36,979 nucleotides of DNA from Kiritimatiellia bacterium (GTDB lineage Bacteria; Verrucomicrobiota; Kiritimatiellia; RFP12; UBA3636), in contig JAGCJJ010000062.1 of NCBI GenBank assembly GCA_017648065.1, positions 1 to 36,979 on the forward strand. The letters run 5' to 3'. This document shows, one piece after another, positions 7,339-17,474 of the stretch (positions are counted from its first letter, which is position 1; every line of letters starts with the position of its first letter). The notes beneath the pieces were generated by a model. The model worked only from the letters and a program-made list of their open reading frames with translations. It was not told the origin of the DNA and searched no databases. The translations under genes were made by a program, and so were the position numbers.

Positions 7339-10170
7339 TTATTTTACAAATATGATGGTGCCAATTGGGAAACCTTCATAACATCCAATATCAATCTTGC
7401 CACCAACTAAACGTGTATATTCACCGCTAAGATCATAAAGCGCCATTCCGTCATAATTTGCACCGGCACCAACCAATTTTCCAAAAGGATTTGGACGATA
7501 ATTGCCATCAGCATAATTTGTGAAGAAATCTGCCTTTGTTCCAACAATTGTCTCCTCAGGGAAGCCCTTGTCTGTGATGTCGCCATCCAAAGCACCATTT
7601 GCGAAATTAGCTACAGTTCCAGTTGGTAGTACACAAGCACCATCAACTGTATTAGTAACACCTACAACTACAACATTTTGCACTGTTGTATTTGCACCAA
7701 TACGTAATGCAGAAAAGACAGAACAATCTGCATTTGTTGAAGACAAACTAGCATCAATAATAGAGCAATTCCTCATAATTGCATTACCTTGAACATTGAT
7801 AAGTACAACTGAAGTTGTTTGAGGATTATCTACAAAAAGACAATTTTCAACCCTACTGGTACCTTGTGCTTGCAATACACCAGATCTATTTTTTTCCCAA
7901 CTTGCAGAACCTGCACGTGTACGACACTGACGGAATATCGTATGTGTCACAATACCATTCTCCAAGTGACCACCACCTGGGTAAGCATTACTTTGAGATG
8001 TTGTACTTGCTTCAACAATACAATTGGATACCATACCGCCATTTGCGTTAATTATAAAACTACCGCCATACGTATACGAACCGCAAACAGAACCATTTTG
8101 CATAGTCAAATTTGCAACAACAGCATCCTTATGATTCAACTTAAATAAACGTCTTTCTTTATCTTGATTTGAACCAGTATACATATTTGATATTACTACA
8201 CGAGAAGGATCATCATACACACCAAAAATCTGGATTGCATTAGTTAATACAACATTATAATCTGATGGATACAATCCCTCGTCTACATATACCTTTAGAA
8301 TTTCTCCTGTGCTTCCAAATTTGTCTAGAGTTTTTACAGCAGTAGCAATAGTTAAGAATGGTGTTTCCATAGTTAGACCATCATTCTCATCGCTACCTGT
8401 TTTACTTACATAACGAACAAGCATATTACTCTTTGCGCTTATTACTTTAATTTCCTCGGACAAATCACCTGTCGCTGCAAAATTGCTTCCTGAAATAGTT
8501 AATTCGAAAGACAAATCGTCAGTTATATCAAGAACCCAGATTGGCATTATCTCAACATCAACATATGATAATCCAACAGGGATTGTTACTGTTGTTAAAT
8601 TATTTTCAACAACTCCAGCATCAATTGCAGGACCGGAAAGAGCTACAGAGAATGATAATTCTTTATCAACAGCTGCCTCAGAACGAGAGAAACGTAATAC
8701 GCCCGGTGTAAAATTATACTCATCTACATCAGCCATTTTTTGAATTATTGGAGTACCTGCATAAACATAATCATAACCAGAAACTAGTAAACTTATTGAA
8801 TATTCTTCAAAAACAGAAAGAATTGAGCAAGTGTAGTTACCCTCATCCTCAAAAACAGGATAATCATTAACTATGACTGGTGTTGCTGAACTTACAGAAG
8901 AGAACTCAAGCTCATTTGTAAATGCTGCACCTGTTACTGTATTCTCATATATTGCAAACATTCGTCCTTTACCTGGATAAATTTTACATGAGAATTCAAA
9001 ATCTGTTCCATTCCATTTTAATGTTGGATTTGAACTTATCTCTGCAAATCCCATAGCACCAACACTTACGTTACCATAGGATAACAAATCAGCATTTCCC
9101 ATAGCAGCATATTCTGCAGCAAGATAATCTGCGGAAGGCTTACCATCCATAAGACGAACCTCGTCAACCCAGCCCATCCAACCTGCATCACCAACTCCAT
9201 TGCCATATGCAGCTACGTTATTTCCAATAGCGATAGGAGCATCATTATCAATGCAGTTTGTAATTTTACCTTCACTTATATAAGCACCATTTTGATAAAC
9301 ATAAACCTTTGTTGAGTCATAAATGAATGTAAGATATGTCCAGCTAAACAGACCTTGTGGTAAAGTCATTACATACGATGATGAACCACGAATATCAAGC
9401 TTGGAATTCTTTGTATTATTTGCATTCATTTCAATCGCAAATGCATTATTTGGAGATTGAGTATTATCACTCCTCAAACGCTTATAAAAAACATGGTCGT
9501 AATACATATTTGTGTTTTTATGTAAAAACCAACCAGATATTGCAAATGTACCTTCCAAATCCAAAGGAGAATTTTCTCCACTGTCTGGAATAAATACACC
9601 ACCAACATTTTGAGCAGATGATTTAGGAGCACCATCAGTGATAAGAACTGATTTACCAATAAATCCAGCTTCTCCAGCAATAGATGCCTCTGCTTTTTCT
9701 GCATCAATACCCGCTACTGCCGTAGAGTTAGGATATGAGCCATATGTGCTTGCATTATTTATCTCACCAAGATGCCAAACACCTACATATTCACTCCAAA
9801 CATTCTTTGAATTTAAATCTGAAGAATAGTCAAGACCATAACGAACCTCTAGAATTTGTCCGTCAGAAAAATCTGGTACTTTAACCCACAAAGTAGACTC
9901 ACCCTCTTCATTCCATGTGTCAATTTCGTATGGAAGAATATTTTTATCTTTATCAAAGATTTTAAAGGATTTATTTACAACATCTGAATAAGAAAATCCC
10001 GAAATATTATCTTCTGACAAACGCAATAATGTTGGCACATTTGCTGCAGCATTACCATCATAAGAAATTGTTACTTCAAAGCTCTTATAAACTACACTTT
10101 CCTCAGCAAATGCGAATGTGGAGAATAAGAATGTAGATATTCCCATTAATAAACCTAACTTTATTTTCAT
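7339..10170 (-). CDS. Secreted DUF2341/LamG/beta-helix protein
   Basis: A 943-residue exported protein. A Sec signal peptide (MKIKLGLLMGISTFLFSTFAFA, cleaved about residue 22) is followed by a DUF2341 module (about 30-120) with LPYEIDTWN and LWVKVPDFSDG. A LamG/concanavalin-like domain (about 130-360) begins GVWHLGEINNA and holds WMGWVDEVRLMDG. Next come an Ig-like stretch (about 370-470), a Calx-beta-like segment (about 480-575), and a right-handed beta-helix region opening with VSKTGSDENDGLTMETPFLTI, typical of DUF1565/pectate-lyase-like folds. Such proteins bind or process polysaccharide at the cell surface, but I see no diagnostic catalytic residues, so no enzyme activity is claimed. It ends in a short beta-strand-like tail, GTIIFVK. 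Shine-Dalgarno GGAG precedes the ATG by 10 bases. Confidence 0.85.
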   Translation of the reverse strand: MKIKLGLLMGISTFLFSTFAFAEESVVYKSFEVTISYDGNAAANVPTLLRLSEDNISGFSYSDVVNKSFKIFDKDKNILPYEIDTWNEEGESTLWVKVPDFSDGQILEVRYGLDYSSDLNSKNVWSEYVGVWHLGEINNASTYGSYPNSTAVAGIDAEKAEASIAGEAGFIGKSVLITDGAPKSSAQNVGGVFIPDSGENSPLDLEGTFAISGWFLHKNTNMYYDHVFYKRLRSDNTQSPNNAFAIEMNANNTKNSKLDIRGSSSYVMTLPQGLFSWTYLTFIYDSTKVYVYQNGAYISEGKITNCIDNDAPIAIGNNVAAYGNGVGDAGWMGWVDEVRLMDGKPSADYLAAEYAAMGNADLLSYGNVSVGAMGFAEISSNPTLKWNGTDFEFSCKIYPGKGRMFAIYENTVTGAAFTNELEFSSVSSATPVIVNDYPVFEDEGNYTCSILSVFEEYSISLLVSGYDYVYAGTPIIQKMADVDEYNFTPGVLRFSRSEAAVDKELSFSVALSGPAIDAGVVENNLTTVTIPVGLSYVDVEIMPIWVLDITDDLSFELTISGSNFAATGDLSEEIKVISAKSNMLVRYVSKTGSDENDGLTMETPFLTIATAVKTLDKFGSTGEILKVYVDEGLYPSDYNVVLTNAIQIFGVYDDPSRVVISNMYTGSNQDKERRLFKLNHKDAVVANLTMQNGSVCGSYTYGGSFIINANGGMVSNCIVEASTTSQSNAYPGGGHLENGIVTHTIFRQCRTRAGSASWEKNRSGVLQAQGTSRVENCLFVDNPQTTSVVLINVQGNAIMRNCSIIDASLSSTNADCSVFSALRIGANTTVQNVVVVGVTNTVDGACVLPTGTVANFANGALDGDITDKGFPEETIVGTKADFFTNYADGNYRPNPFGKLVGAGANYDGMALYDLSGEYTRLVGGKIDIGCYEGFPIGTIIFVK

Positions 10171-10222
10171 AATAATATTACTCCGAATTAATACTAAATC
10201 CTAACACCAAAAATATCGAAAA

Positions 10223-10252
10223 ATAATACCATAACCATTGTATCGATATCAA
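10223..10252 (-). promoter_or_regulatory. Promoter for the 7339-10170 exoprotein
   Basis: Minus-strand TTGATA (10252-10247) and TATTAT (10228-10223) are spaced by 18 bases, about 45 nt ahead of the ATG after a normal start distance. The intergenic region 10171-10515 otherwise shows only this promoter and the divergent dnaX promoter. Confidence 0.6.
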
Positions 10253-10450
10253 CCTTTAAAAAAGTAAAAAGTATAATTTCAACTTAATAAGTAACAACAT
10301 TACAACAACATACGAACATTAACATCCAACACAATTCTAAACACCGCACCCACACATAAATTAAAGGCCCATGCTATCATTGTATTTACACAAAATCCCC
10401 AATAAAGTTATCTTTTATGAAATTTTCTTTATCCCATAGGGATAAATCTA

Positions 10451-10479
10451 TTGTTTATATTTTCCCGGTATGGTATAAT
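10451..10479 (+). promoter_or_regulatory. Sigma70-type promoter for dnaX-ybaB-recR
   Basis: TTGTTT (10451-10456) and a perfect TATAAT (10474-10479) are spaced by 17 bases. Transcription would start near 10486, about 30 nt before the dnaX ATG, which has a GGAG Shine-Dalgarno at 10505. Confidence 0.75.
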
Positions 10480-10515
10480 TATTGTGTATTAAAGAACGAA
10501 TTTCGGAGTTTCTAA

Positions 10516-11994
10516 ATGTCATATCAAGTTATTGCACGTAAATGGCGCCCTAAAACCTTTGAGGATGTAGTCGGTCAAGACCATGTTGTTAAAACAATGC
10601 GTAATGCTATTGAGCAGAATCGCCTGGCTCAAGCATATTTGCTTTGCGGGCCACGTGGTACCGGTAAAACTACACTTGCACGTATTTTTGCAAAGGCACT
10701 GAATTGCGAAAAGGGACCAACTATTCATCCATGTTGCGAATGCAATAATTGCAAAGAGATTGATGCTGGTAACAGCCTAGACGTTGTCGAAATTGACGGT
10801 GCCTCAAACAATAAGGTTGAGGATGTACATCAAAAGATTTTGGAAACAGTAAATTTTGCTCCTGTAACTGGCAAATTCAAGATTTACTACATTGACGAGG
10901 TGCATATGCTCACCAACCAAGCCTTCAATGCTCTATTGAAGACTATTGAGGAGCCTCCTGCACACGCAAGATTTATCTTTGCAACTACTGAAGCAGATAA
11001 GGTTATTGGAACAATTGTTTCTCGCTGCCAGCGCTTTGACTTACGCAGAATTGCTGTACCAGAAATTTCTGGTCAGCTCCGCAAGATTTCTGATGCTGAA
11101 GGCATAACAATTGATGATGATGCTATTTTTGCTTTGGCACGTGGTGCAGATGGTGGTATGCGCGATGCAGAATCTGCTCTTGATCAAATCATCTCATATA
11201 CTGGCTCAAATATTACTGAACAGGATGTACTGGGTGTATTTGGTCTTGTTTCACGAGAAGCAATTGAGGGTATTGCTGAAGCTGTACTAACCTCAGATAT
11301 TCCACGCATCATCAATCTTATCGCCACTCTTGATGGTTCCGGCAAAGATTTACGCCGTCTCACTGCTGAGCTTATTGCACATTTCCGCAATATCCTCATT
11401 TACATTCAGATGGGCGGCTATGATCCAAGCCTAAATCTGACAGATGCTCAAATTGAAACATTAAAGAAGCAAGCTGCGCTCACAAATACAGCAGCAGTAC
11501 TTTCTGTTACTGAGAATTTAATTGAGTTGGATGGGAAGCTACGTCTTTCTCTATCTCCTCGTATTTTGTTAGAGACAGCATTGATTCGCAGTGCAAAATC
11601 TGCATCTGTTGTTGATTTAGAAAAAATTCTTAAAAAGCTTACGAGTTTGAAGCTAGAGTTAGGAGGTGGAGATGCTGCAACAACAGCATCTCCGGTGAGG
11701 CAAAGCATAGCTAGCACAACTCCTCCACTTGCAACTGTGGCACAGTCTGCACCTGCAGCACTAAAGCCACAGACACCTGCTACTCCAAGCTACTCTGCTC
11801 CGGCAGCAGCCCCTCAACGAAATGATTTTTATCAACAACAAAGACCTATCATTGAGGAACAGCCAAAGCAGGAGAAATCTCAGCTAGATGACTTAGAAAG
11901 CGACATCGCTTTAAGAAAACGCGTAGAAAAAAATCCATTGGTTCAGGAAGTCCTTTCTAAATTTGGTGGAGCAATACGCGGAGTAAAAAAATAA
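10516..11994 (+). CDS. dnaX: DNA polymerase III gamma/tau subunit
   Basis: A 492-residue clamp-loader ATPase. It opens the sliding clamp and ties the loader to the polymerase core. Visible motifs are Walker A GPRGTGKT (45-52), a zinc-binding cysteine cluster (Cys64 then CCECNNC at 73-79), Walker B YIDEVHML (125-132) and the sensor FATTEADKVIGTIVSRC with the SRC arginine finger (169-171). Domain III (about 225-380) is typical. The C-terminal part is short and Pro/Ala/Gln-rich, ending in LRKRVEKNPLVQEVLSKFGG, so this is a gamma-like or short-tau form. It is first in the conserved dnaX-ybaB-recR order. ATG has GGAG 7 bases ahead. Confidence 0.96.
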   Translation: MSYQVIARKWRPKTFEDVVGQDHVVKTMRNAIEQNRLAQAYLLCGPRGTGKTTLARIFAKALNCEKGPTIHPCCECNNCKEIDAGNSLDVVEIDGASNNKVEDVHQKILETVNFAPVTGKFKIYYIDEVHMLTNQAFNALLKTIEEPPAHARFIFATTEADKVIGTIVSRCQRFDLRRIAVPEISGQLRKISDAEGITIDDDAIFALARGADGGMRDAESALDQIISYTGSNITEQDVLGVFGLVSREAIEGIAEAVLTSDIPRIINLIATLDGSGKDLRRLTAELIAHFRNILIYIQMGGYDPSLNLTDAQIETLKKQAALTNTAAVLSVTENLIELDGKLRLSLSPRILLETALIRSAKSASVVDLEKILKKLTSLKLELGGGDAATTASPVRQSIASTTPPLATVAQSAPAALKPQTPATPSYSAPAAAPQRNDFYQQQRPIIEEQPKQEKSQLDDLESDIALRKRVEKNPLVQEVLSKFGGAIRGVKK

Positions 11995-12061
11995 ACAATT
12001 TTTATTTATTAAAACAAAATAAACCATTGGCAAAAGCCAATACAAACCAAAGGAAAATATT

Positions 12062-12379
12062 ATGGCAAACTTCTTCCAGCAAGCTAAGCAAGCAATGGAA
12101 CTACGTAACAAGATGAAGAAAATCCAGAAGGATTTAGAGAACAAGGTTGTTGAGTACGAGAATGGTGGTGTTAAGGTTAAAGTTAGCTGCGACATGACTG
12201 TTAAGGAAATCAAGTTTGATACAGAGCTAGTTGCTCTAGATAAGCTAGACAAATTTGAGCGTCTAATTCTTGATAACACAAATAAGGCTCTTAAGCTTGC
12301 TAAAGACGAGGCAGCAAAGTACTCCCAGACAGCTATGCGCGATATGGGCGGTCTTGGCGATCTTCTAGGCGGAATGTAA
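12062..12379 (+). CDS. ybaB: YbaB/EbfC nucleoid-associated protein
   Basis: A 105-residue DNA-binding protein of the YbaB/EbfC family, which forms dimers shaped like tweezers and coats the nucleoid. The sequence shows the usual N-terminal amphipathic helix (QAKQAMELRNKMKKIQKDLENK), the VEYENGGVKVKVSCDMTVKEIKFD beta-sheet core, and a C-terminal helix ending in a Gly-rich MGGLGDLLGGM tail. It sits between dnaX and recR, its standard place, 67 bases after dnaX with AAAGGAAAA ahead of the ATG. Confidence 0.94.
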   Translation: MANFFQQAKQAMELRNKMKKIQKDLENKVVEYENGGVKVKVSCDMTVKEIKFDTELVALDKLDKFERLILDNTNKALKLAKDEAAKYSQTAMRDMGGLGDLLGGM

Positions 12380-12390
12380 GATAAATAAAG

Positions 12391-12466
12391 CTTTAGCTGG
12401 AAGGATTCTTTTGAACCTTCTGGCTAAAGGTTCAATTTTTGTGCCGATGCATAAAAACATCGGTAC
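12391..12466 (+). terminator. Hairpin pair between ybaB and recR
   Basis: First hairpin: CTTTAGCTGGAAGG (12391-12404) pairs fully, with two G-T wobbles, with CCTTCTGGCTAAAG (12416-12429), followed by GTTCAATTTTT. Second hairpin: GTGCCGATG (12441-12449) pairs with CATCGGTAC (12458-12466). The first has the form of an intrinsic terminator, though its T-run starts 6 bases late, so it may give only partial termination before recR. Confidence 0.6.
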
Positions 12467-12505
12467 AACCTTTCCTAATCGACTAAATCATCACACTATT
12501 TCTAA

Positions 12506-13126
12506 ATGCACCACATAGAACAGCACGATAAGCTAATACGCGCCCTATCTCGTCTTCCAGGCATTGGCAGGCGATCTGCAGAGCGTATTGCGCTTACAAT
12601 AGCACATGAAAAGAAGCTACTCCTTGAGCCATTGCTTAATGCTCTTCAAGGCGTAAATGACCATATTACCACGTGCGATTGCTGTGGTGTAATCACAACC
12701 TTTGATGCAAATCCTTGTGCAATTTGCTCAAGTTCTACTCGTGATAAATCAATTATTTGCGTTGTAGAAAACTCTGATGATATTCTCACCATTGAAAAGG
12801 CAGATTCATTCAATGGCGTATATCACACACTAAATGGACGTATATCACCTATGACAGGTGTACGCCCTGAAGATTTACGTTTAAAAGAATTATTTGAACG
12901 TGTTGAAAAAGAAAAGATTTCTGAGGTTATTCTTGCCATCAATACCGATGTAGAAGGAGATGCAACAGCAGCATACATTTCCGAAAAGCTGGCTTCTCTA
13001 GGCATCAAAACAACACGTATCGCTTTTGGTATTCCTGCCGACAGTGGCATTATATACACCGACCCAATTACACTGAAGCGTGCCTTCAACGGCCGCCTCC
13101 CTGCTACAAAGCTCAATTTAAATTAA
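12506..13126 (+). CDS. recR: Recombination mediator RecR
   Basis: A 206-residue protein that works with RecF/RecO to load RecA at gaps. It has the N-terminal helix-hairpin-helix (LIRALSRLPGIGRRSAERIAL), a zinc finger CDCCGVITTFDANPCAIC (about 53-70), and a TOPRIM domain beginning ICVVENSDDILTIEKADSFNGVYHTLNGRISPM (the usual start is VVE-x-xxD). The ALNTDVEGDATAAYI-type motif is present as AINTDVEGDATAAYI. Length matches the family (about 200). The ATG has no clear Shine-Dalgarno. It is third in dnaX-ybaB-recR, behind a possible partial terminator. Confidence 0.95.
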   Translation: MHHIEQHDKLIRALSRLPGIGRRSAERIALTIAHEKKLLLEPLLNALQGVNDHITTCDCCGVITTFDANPCAICSSSTRDKSIICVVENSDDILTIEKADSFNGVYHTLNGRISPMTGVRPEDLRLKELFERVEKEKISEVILAINTDVEGDATAAYISEKLASLGIKTTRIAFGIPADSGIIYTDPITLKRAFNGRLPATKLNLN

Positions 13127-13150
13127 CCCTCATAAAAGAAGGCTCATTCC

Positions 13151-15781
13151 ATGTTTACTATTTATGACATCAAGACAGAATACCTAACTAACCCACTCGG
13201 TATGGACGAAGCAAAGCCTCGCTTTTCATACAAACTCAAGGGCGATTGCGAGAAGCAAGCTGAGCGTAGAATAATTATCAAGACAGCAGATGGAAGCATT
13301 GCTTGGGATTCTGGATTTGTTGCTTCCAGCGACTCTATTCAAATTTTCTATGAGGGTGAAACACTTAAGCCATTTACTCGCTATAACATTACTATTGAGG
13401 TAAAGCCTCTTATTGATGGCAAATCAGGCGATATAGTTACTTCTACAGAAGAAGCATATTTTGAAACAGGTCTGATTGACACTCCGTGGCAGGGTGAATG
13501 GATTGCCTACAAAAACTCAAAGGATTTTTCTACAGGCAATTTAAGAAAAGAATTTTCAGTAACAAAGCCTGTCGCTACTGCTCGACTATATGTTGCTTGC
13601 TTGGGTTTCTATGCTGGCTATATCAACGGCAAACGCACAGATGATGCATCCTTTGCTCCAGGCTGGACAGACTACTTCACTCGCGTTCAGTATCAGGCTT
13701 ATGATGTAACAAGTCTTATTGCAAATGGCGATAACTGCGTGGGCTTCACAATTGCTCCAGGCTGGTACAGCGGTGCAATTTCATATATATGGGGCGGAGG
13801 CTACGGCAGAAAGCCGTTAATAAAAGCAAACCTACGCATCGTATACGAGGATGGTTCTGTTGAAACAATTGTTACTGACGAAAATTTCCTAATGTCAAAT
13901 ACAGATGGTTGCAGCGATGCAATTCGCTTCAGTGACATCTATCATGGCGAGGTTTTTGAGGCTTGGCGTGAGGATACAAACTGGAAGCTATCTAACTTCA
14001 AGGGCGAACAGTGGAAGCCAAGAATTGTAAAGCCAGATACAAATCTGACAATTGTGTGGCAGCGTGGTGCATTCGTACGTCATATGCTAAGTGTAAAGCC
14101 TGTAAGCATCACTAAGCGTAATAATGGAACTTGGGTTGTTGATTTTGGACAAAATCTTGTTGGCCGCGAGCGTTTCATTCTTCGCAATACCACAACTGGT
14201 CAAACAATCCATATTAAGCATGGTGAGATGCTTCGTGCAGATGGTTCTGTCTATACAGACAACCTTCGTAGTGCCAGTGCAACTACAACATACACAACTG
14301 GCACACACGAAATTGAAATTTATGAGCCTGAGTTTACATTCTACGGCTTCAGATATATTGAAATCTCAAATTGGTTGGGCGAATTGACAGCAGATGACAT
14401 TTCTGCTGAGGTTATATATTCAGACCTTGCCACAACAGGCTCCTTTGAATGCTCAAACGAGCTAATCAACAAACTATATAGCAATATTGTTTGGGGTCAG
14501 CGCGGCAACTTTATTGATATTCCTACAGACTGTCCACAGCGCGATGAGCGTAAGGGTTGGACAGCAGATACTCAGGTATTCATGAATGTCGCAACCTACA
14601 ATATGTTTGCAGCAGAATTTTATCGCAAATGGATTGAAGACCTAAACTCAAATCTTCTTGTGGAATGTGGTTGCTTTGCTAACTTCTGTCCAGATCCAAA
14701 TCCTCATACAGCAGAAGGCTCAACAGCTTGGGCTGATGCTGGTATCATATGTCCATGGCTTATGTTTGTAAAGTATGGCGACACTGAGCTTCTAAAGAAA
14801 TACTACCACAACATGGCTCATTGGATTGATTGGCAGATTGAGCATGCAAAGGGCAATCTGATTGTTGATAATACAGCATTTGGTGATTGGCTAAATGCGA
14901 ACGACCCAATTTCTAAGCCTTATCTCTGCACTTCATATATGGCAGGCATGATTAAGCTTCTAATCAAGATTGCAAAAATCAATGGCGATGATGCTGAAGT
15001 AGCAAAGCGCACAGAGCTACTTAATCGCGTACTTGCTGAGTTCCACAAGACCTTCCTTCGTGAAGATGGTGGCTTAAAAGAGCAATCACAAACAGCAATG
15101 CTTATTGCTCTATACTTTGATTTGCTACCAGAAAGCTCAGTAAGCGTAGTTACAGCAGACCTGATTGACAGCATCGTAAATAAGCGTGGAATGCACCTAA
15201 GCACTGGCTTTGTTGGCACTCCTCTCCTACTCCCAACTCTTACTAAGCTAGGTCGCAATGACGTTGCATACGCATTGCTAAATCAAACAACATATCCTAG
15301 CTGGCTATATCCTGTTACCCAGGGTGCAACAACAATGTGGGAGCGTTGGGACAGCTGGTCTCATGAGAAGGGCTTTGGCGATGTAAATATGAATTCCTTC
15401 AACCACTATGCTTATGGTGCTGTAGGTGAATGGTTCTTTGAGACAATTTGCGGAATTCAGCCTTCGCTTGAAGCAGATGCAACTAAAGCAGCATTTAAGG
15501 AATTTACTCTTGCACCAATTCCTGGTGGCGAGCTAACTTATGCAAAGGCAGCATACGAATCAATGTATGGTGAGATTCGTAGTGGTTGGAAGCTAGATGA
15601 CGACACTCTTGTATGGAACTTTGCTATCCCTGCAAACACCACAGCACATATCACCCTGCCACAAGGCTGGACTATTGCTGATGGCTCTGCAAATGCAAAG
15701 CAAAAGCTATCTGCCCTATTCTCTGGCGAGGTAAAGGCAACAGCAACTGCTGGCGAGTACGAATTGACTCTAAAAAAATAA
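13151..15781 (+). CDS. GH78 alpha-L-rhamnosidase, cytoplasmic
   Basis: An 876-residue glycoside hydrolase family 78 enzyme that releases terminal L-rhamnose from glycosides. There is no signal peptide, so it acts inside the cell on imported substrates. Beta-sandwich domains fill about residues 1-425, including [16 protein letters not shown] and [13 protein letters not shown]. The (alpha/alpha)6 barrel carries [14 protein letters not shown] (460-473): spacing matches the Asp630/Glu636/Trp640 set of Streptomyces SaRha78A, making Glu466 the likely general acid. WERWDSW holds Glu731, and His752 lies 21 residues later, matching Glu895 and His916. A small C-terminal beta domain follows. Next downstream, 47 bases away, is rhamnose mutarotase, which fits one rhamnose-use unit. 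AAGG lies ahead of the ATG. Confidence 0.93.
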   Translation: MFTIYDIKTEYLTNPLGMDEAKPRFSYKLKGDCEKQAERRIIIKTADGSIAWDSGFVASSDSIQIFYEGETLKPFTRYNITIEVKPLIDGKSGDIVTSTEEAYFETGLIDTPWQGEWIAYKNSKDFSTGNLRKEFSVTKPVATARLYVACLGFYAGYINGKRTDDASFAPGWTDYFTRVQYQAYDVTSLIANGDNCVGFTIAPGWYSGAISYIWGGGYGRKPLIKANLRIVYEDGSVETIVTDENFLMSNTDGCSDAIRFSDIYHGEVFEAWREDTNWKLSNFKGEQWKPRIVKPDTNLTIVWQRGAFVRHMLSVKPVSITKRNNGTWVVDFGQNLVGRERFILRNTTTGQTIHIKHGEMLRADGSVYTDNLRSASATTTYTTGTHEIEIYEPEFTFYGFRYIEISNWLGELTADDISAEVIYSDLATTGSFECSNELINKLYSNIVWGQRGNFIDIPTDCPQRDERKGWTADTQVFMNVATYNMFAAEFYRKWIEDLNSNLLVECGCFANFCPDPNPHTAEGSTAWADAGIICPWLMFVKYGDTELLKKYYHNMAHWIDWQIEHAKGNLIVDNTAFGDWLNANDPISKPYLCTSYMAGMIKLLIKIAKINGDDAEVAKRTELLNRVLAEFHKTFLREDGGLKEQSQTAMLIALYFDLLPESSVSVVTADLIDSIVNKRGMHLSTGFVGTPLLLPTLTKLGRNDVAYALLNQTTYPSWLYPVTQGATTMWERWDSWSHEKGFGDVNMNSFNHYAYGAVGEWFFETICGIQPSLEADATKAAFKEFTLAPIPGGELTYAKAAYESMYGEIRSGWKLDDDTLVWNFAIPANTTAHITLPQGWTIADGSANAKQKLSALFSGEVKATATAGEYELTLKK

Positions 15782-15828
15782 TTACTCAAACGAGTATCTG
15801 TAACAAAAATTTAATTTTAGGAAATATT

Positions 15829-16143
15829 ATGAGAATTGAAGCATTTAAAATGAAGCTGAAGCCTGGCTGCGAGGCTGAGTATGAGCGCAGACACAATGCT
15901 ATTTGGCCTGAGCTTAAGCAATTACTCTCCGATGCAGGCGTCAGCGACTACACAATCTTCCTTGACCCTGACACATTGACACTCTTTGCGGTACAGAAGG
16001 TATCTGGCGAAGGTGGCAGCCAAGATTTGGGTTCAAACCCTATTGTGCAAAAGTGGTGGGATTATATGGCTGACATCATGGAAGTAAATCCTGATAATTC
16101 TCCAGTATCAATTCCTCTCCCTCAAGTATTCCACATGGACTAA
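15829..16143 (+). CDS. rhaM: L-rhamnose mutarotase
   Basis: A 104-residue RhaM-family enzyme that interconverts alpha and beta L-rhamnose, speeding entry of the sugar freed by the adjacent rhamnosidase. The sequence starts [30 protein letters not shown], with His22 at the position of the E. coli catalytic histidine, and contains the conserved WWDYMADIM segment near 84-92. Length equals that of E. coli RhaM (104). TTTTAGGAAATATT gives a good Shine-Dalgarno. No isomerase, kinase or aldolase for rhamnose is in this window, so the rest of the pathway must be elsewhere. Confidence 0.95.
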   Translation: MRIEAFKMKLKPGCEAEYERRHNAIWPELKQLLSDAGVSDYTIFLDPDTLTLFAVQKVSGEGGSQDLGSNPIVQKWWDYMADIMEVNPDNSPVSIPLPQVFHMD

Positions 16144-16178
16144 TTTCAAGAAAACACATTTAACTCATCTGATAAAAT

Positions 16179-17456
16179 ATGGACACATCAGAAAATTTCG
16201 GTGCTGCAGCAAAAGCAGCAGCAACACAGCTTCCTACACTTTCCGCCGAGCAACGCATCGCAGCTCTTGAAGCAGTTATTGCAGGGCTACAGGCAAATGC
16301 TTCTGAAATTTTTGCTGCTAATGAAAAAGATCTTGCAGCAGCAAAAGAGGCAGGCCTTGATGCTCCTCTGCTAAAGCGACTAAAGTTTGACCAAGCTAAG
16401 CTTGACGATTGTATTGGTGGCATTAAAATGCTTTGCAAGCTGCCTGACCTGGTTGGAAAGACAATTAAATCTACAGAGCTTGCTCCAGAGCTAATTCTTT
16501 CCCAAGTTTCCTGCCCTCTTGGCGTTGTAGGAATCATCTTTGAATCACGCCCTGATGCACTGGTGCAGATTTCCACACTTTGCATTAAGAGTGCTAATGC
16601 TTGCGTACTAAAGGGAGGCATAGAAGCTCTCAACACAAATACAGCACTTCACAAGGTGCTTGTTGAGGCAACTCGTGGCATTCTGCCAGATGGTTGGTTA
16701 CAGCTTATCGCCACACGCGATGATGTTAAAAAGCTTCTCACAATGGACAAGTACATTGATTTAATCATTCCTCGTGGCTCTAATTCTTTTGTCCAATATG
16801 TGATGAACAACACACAGATTCCTGTTATGGGTCATGCCGATGGTATTTGCCACATCTACATCGACAAGGCTGCTGATATAGACCTTGCCACAAAGGTATC
16901 TGTAGACTCTAAATGCCAATATCCAGCAGTATGTAATGCTGTGGAAACAATACTTGTGCATGAAGCAGCGGCTGCTCAATATCTGCCAAAGCTAAAGGCT
17001 GGATTAGAAGAAAAGCATGCAACACTTCGTGGCTGCGAGAAATGTCGCGCAATAATAGATTGCGACCCTGCCACAGACGAAGATTGGGCAACCGAATATC
17101 TTGATTACATTGTTTCTGTAAAAATAGTTTCTTCTATGGATGAGGCAATAGCTCATATCAACGAATATGGCTCAGGACATACTGACTGCATTATCACAGC
17201 AGACCCTGCCACAGCAGAGCTATTTATGAACATTGTTGATTCAGCTGACGTATTTTGGAATTGCAGCACACGCTTTGCTGACGGCTTCCGATTTGGCCTT
17301 GGTGCAGAGGTTGGAATCAGCACATCAAAGCTGCATGCTCGCGGCCCAGTAGGCGTTGAGGGACTTCTAACCTACAAGTGGAAGCTACGTGGTAATGGCC
17401 ATACAGTAGCACCTTTCGCTAATGGCGAGACCTCCTTCACACATAAGCCTTTGTAA
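16179..17456 (+). CDS. proA: Gamma-glutamyl phosphate reductase
   Basis: A 425-residue cytoplasmic enzyme that reduces gamma-glutamyl phosphate to glutamate semialdehyde with NADPH, step two of proline synthesis. It shows the ALDH-like fold: CPLGVVGIIFESRPDALVQI, KGGIEALNTNTAL, DLIIPRGSNSFVQYV and SKCQYPAVCNAVETILVH with the catalytic Cys at about 252. The C-terminal part has EVGISTSKLHARGPVGVEGLLTYKW, diagnostic for ProA. Length is near the usual 415-420. No proB is adjacent. The ATG is 35 bases after rhaM, with only a weak ribosome binding site. Confidence 0.95.
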   Translation: MDTSENFGAAAKAAATQLPTLSAEQRIAALEAVIAGLQANASEIFAANEKDLAAAKEAGLDAPLLKRLKFDQAKLDDCIGGIKMLCKLPDLVGKTIKSTELAPELILSQVSCPLGVVGIIFESRPDALVQISTLCIKSANACVLKGGIEALNTNTALHKVLVEATRGILPDGWLQLIATRDDVKKLLTMDKYIDLIIPRGSNSFVQYVMNNTQIPVMGHADGICHIYIDKAADIDLATKVSVDSKCQYPAVCNAVETILVHEAAAAQYLPKLKAGLEEKHATLRGCEKCRAIIDCDPATDEDWATEYLDYIVSVKIVSSMDEAIAHINEYGSGHTDCIITADPATAELFMNIVDSADVFWNCSTRFADGFRFGLGAEVGISTSKLHARGPVGVEGLLTYKWKLRGNGHTVAPFANGETSFTHKPL

Positions 17457-17474
17457 TTTACAAACAGGATTGTT

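Noticed and set aside
7216..7410. 64-residue ORF over the terminator of the beta-helix gene
   Set aside because: It spans the terminator hairpin and the end of a real gene on the other strand, without a ribosome binding site.
11905..11940. Programmed -1 frameshift in dnaX at an A7 run near 11922
   Set aside because: Shifting there would remove only a few C-terminal residues, and no stimulatory hairpin is evident, so a gamma/tau switch is unlikely.
16160..16636. 158-residue minus-strand ORF opposite proA
   Set aside because: Antisense shadow of the conserved proA start, with low-complexity Ala/Ser composition.
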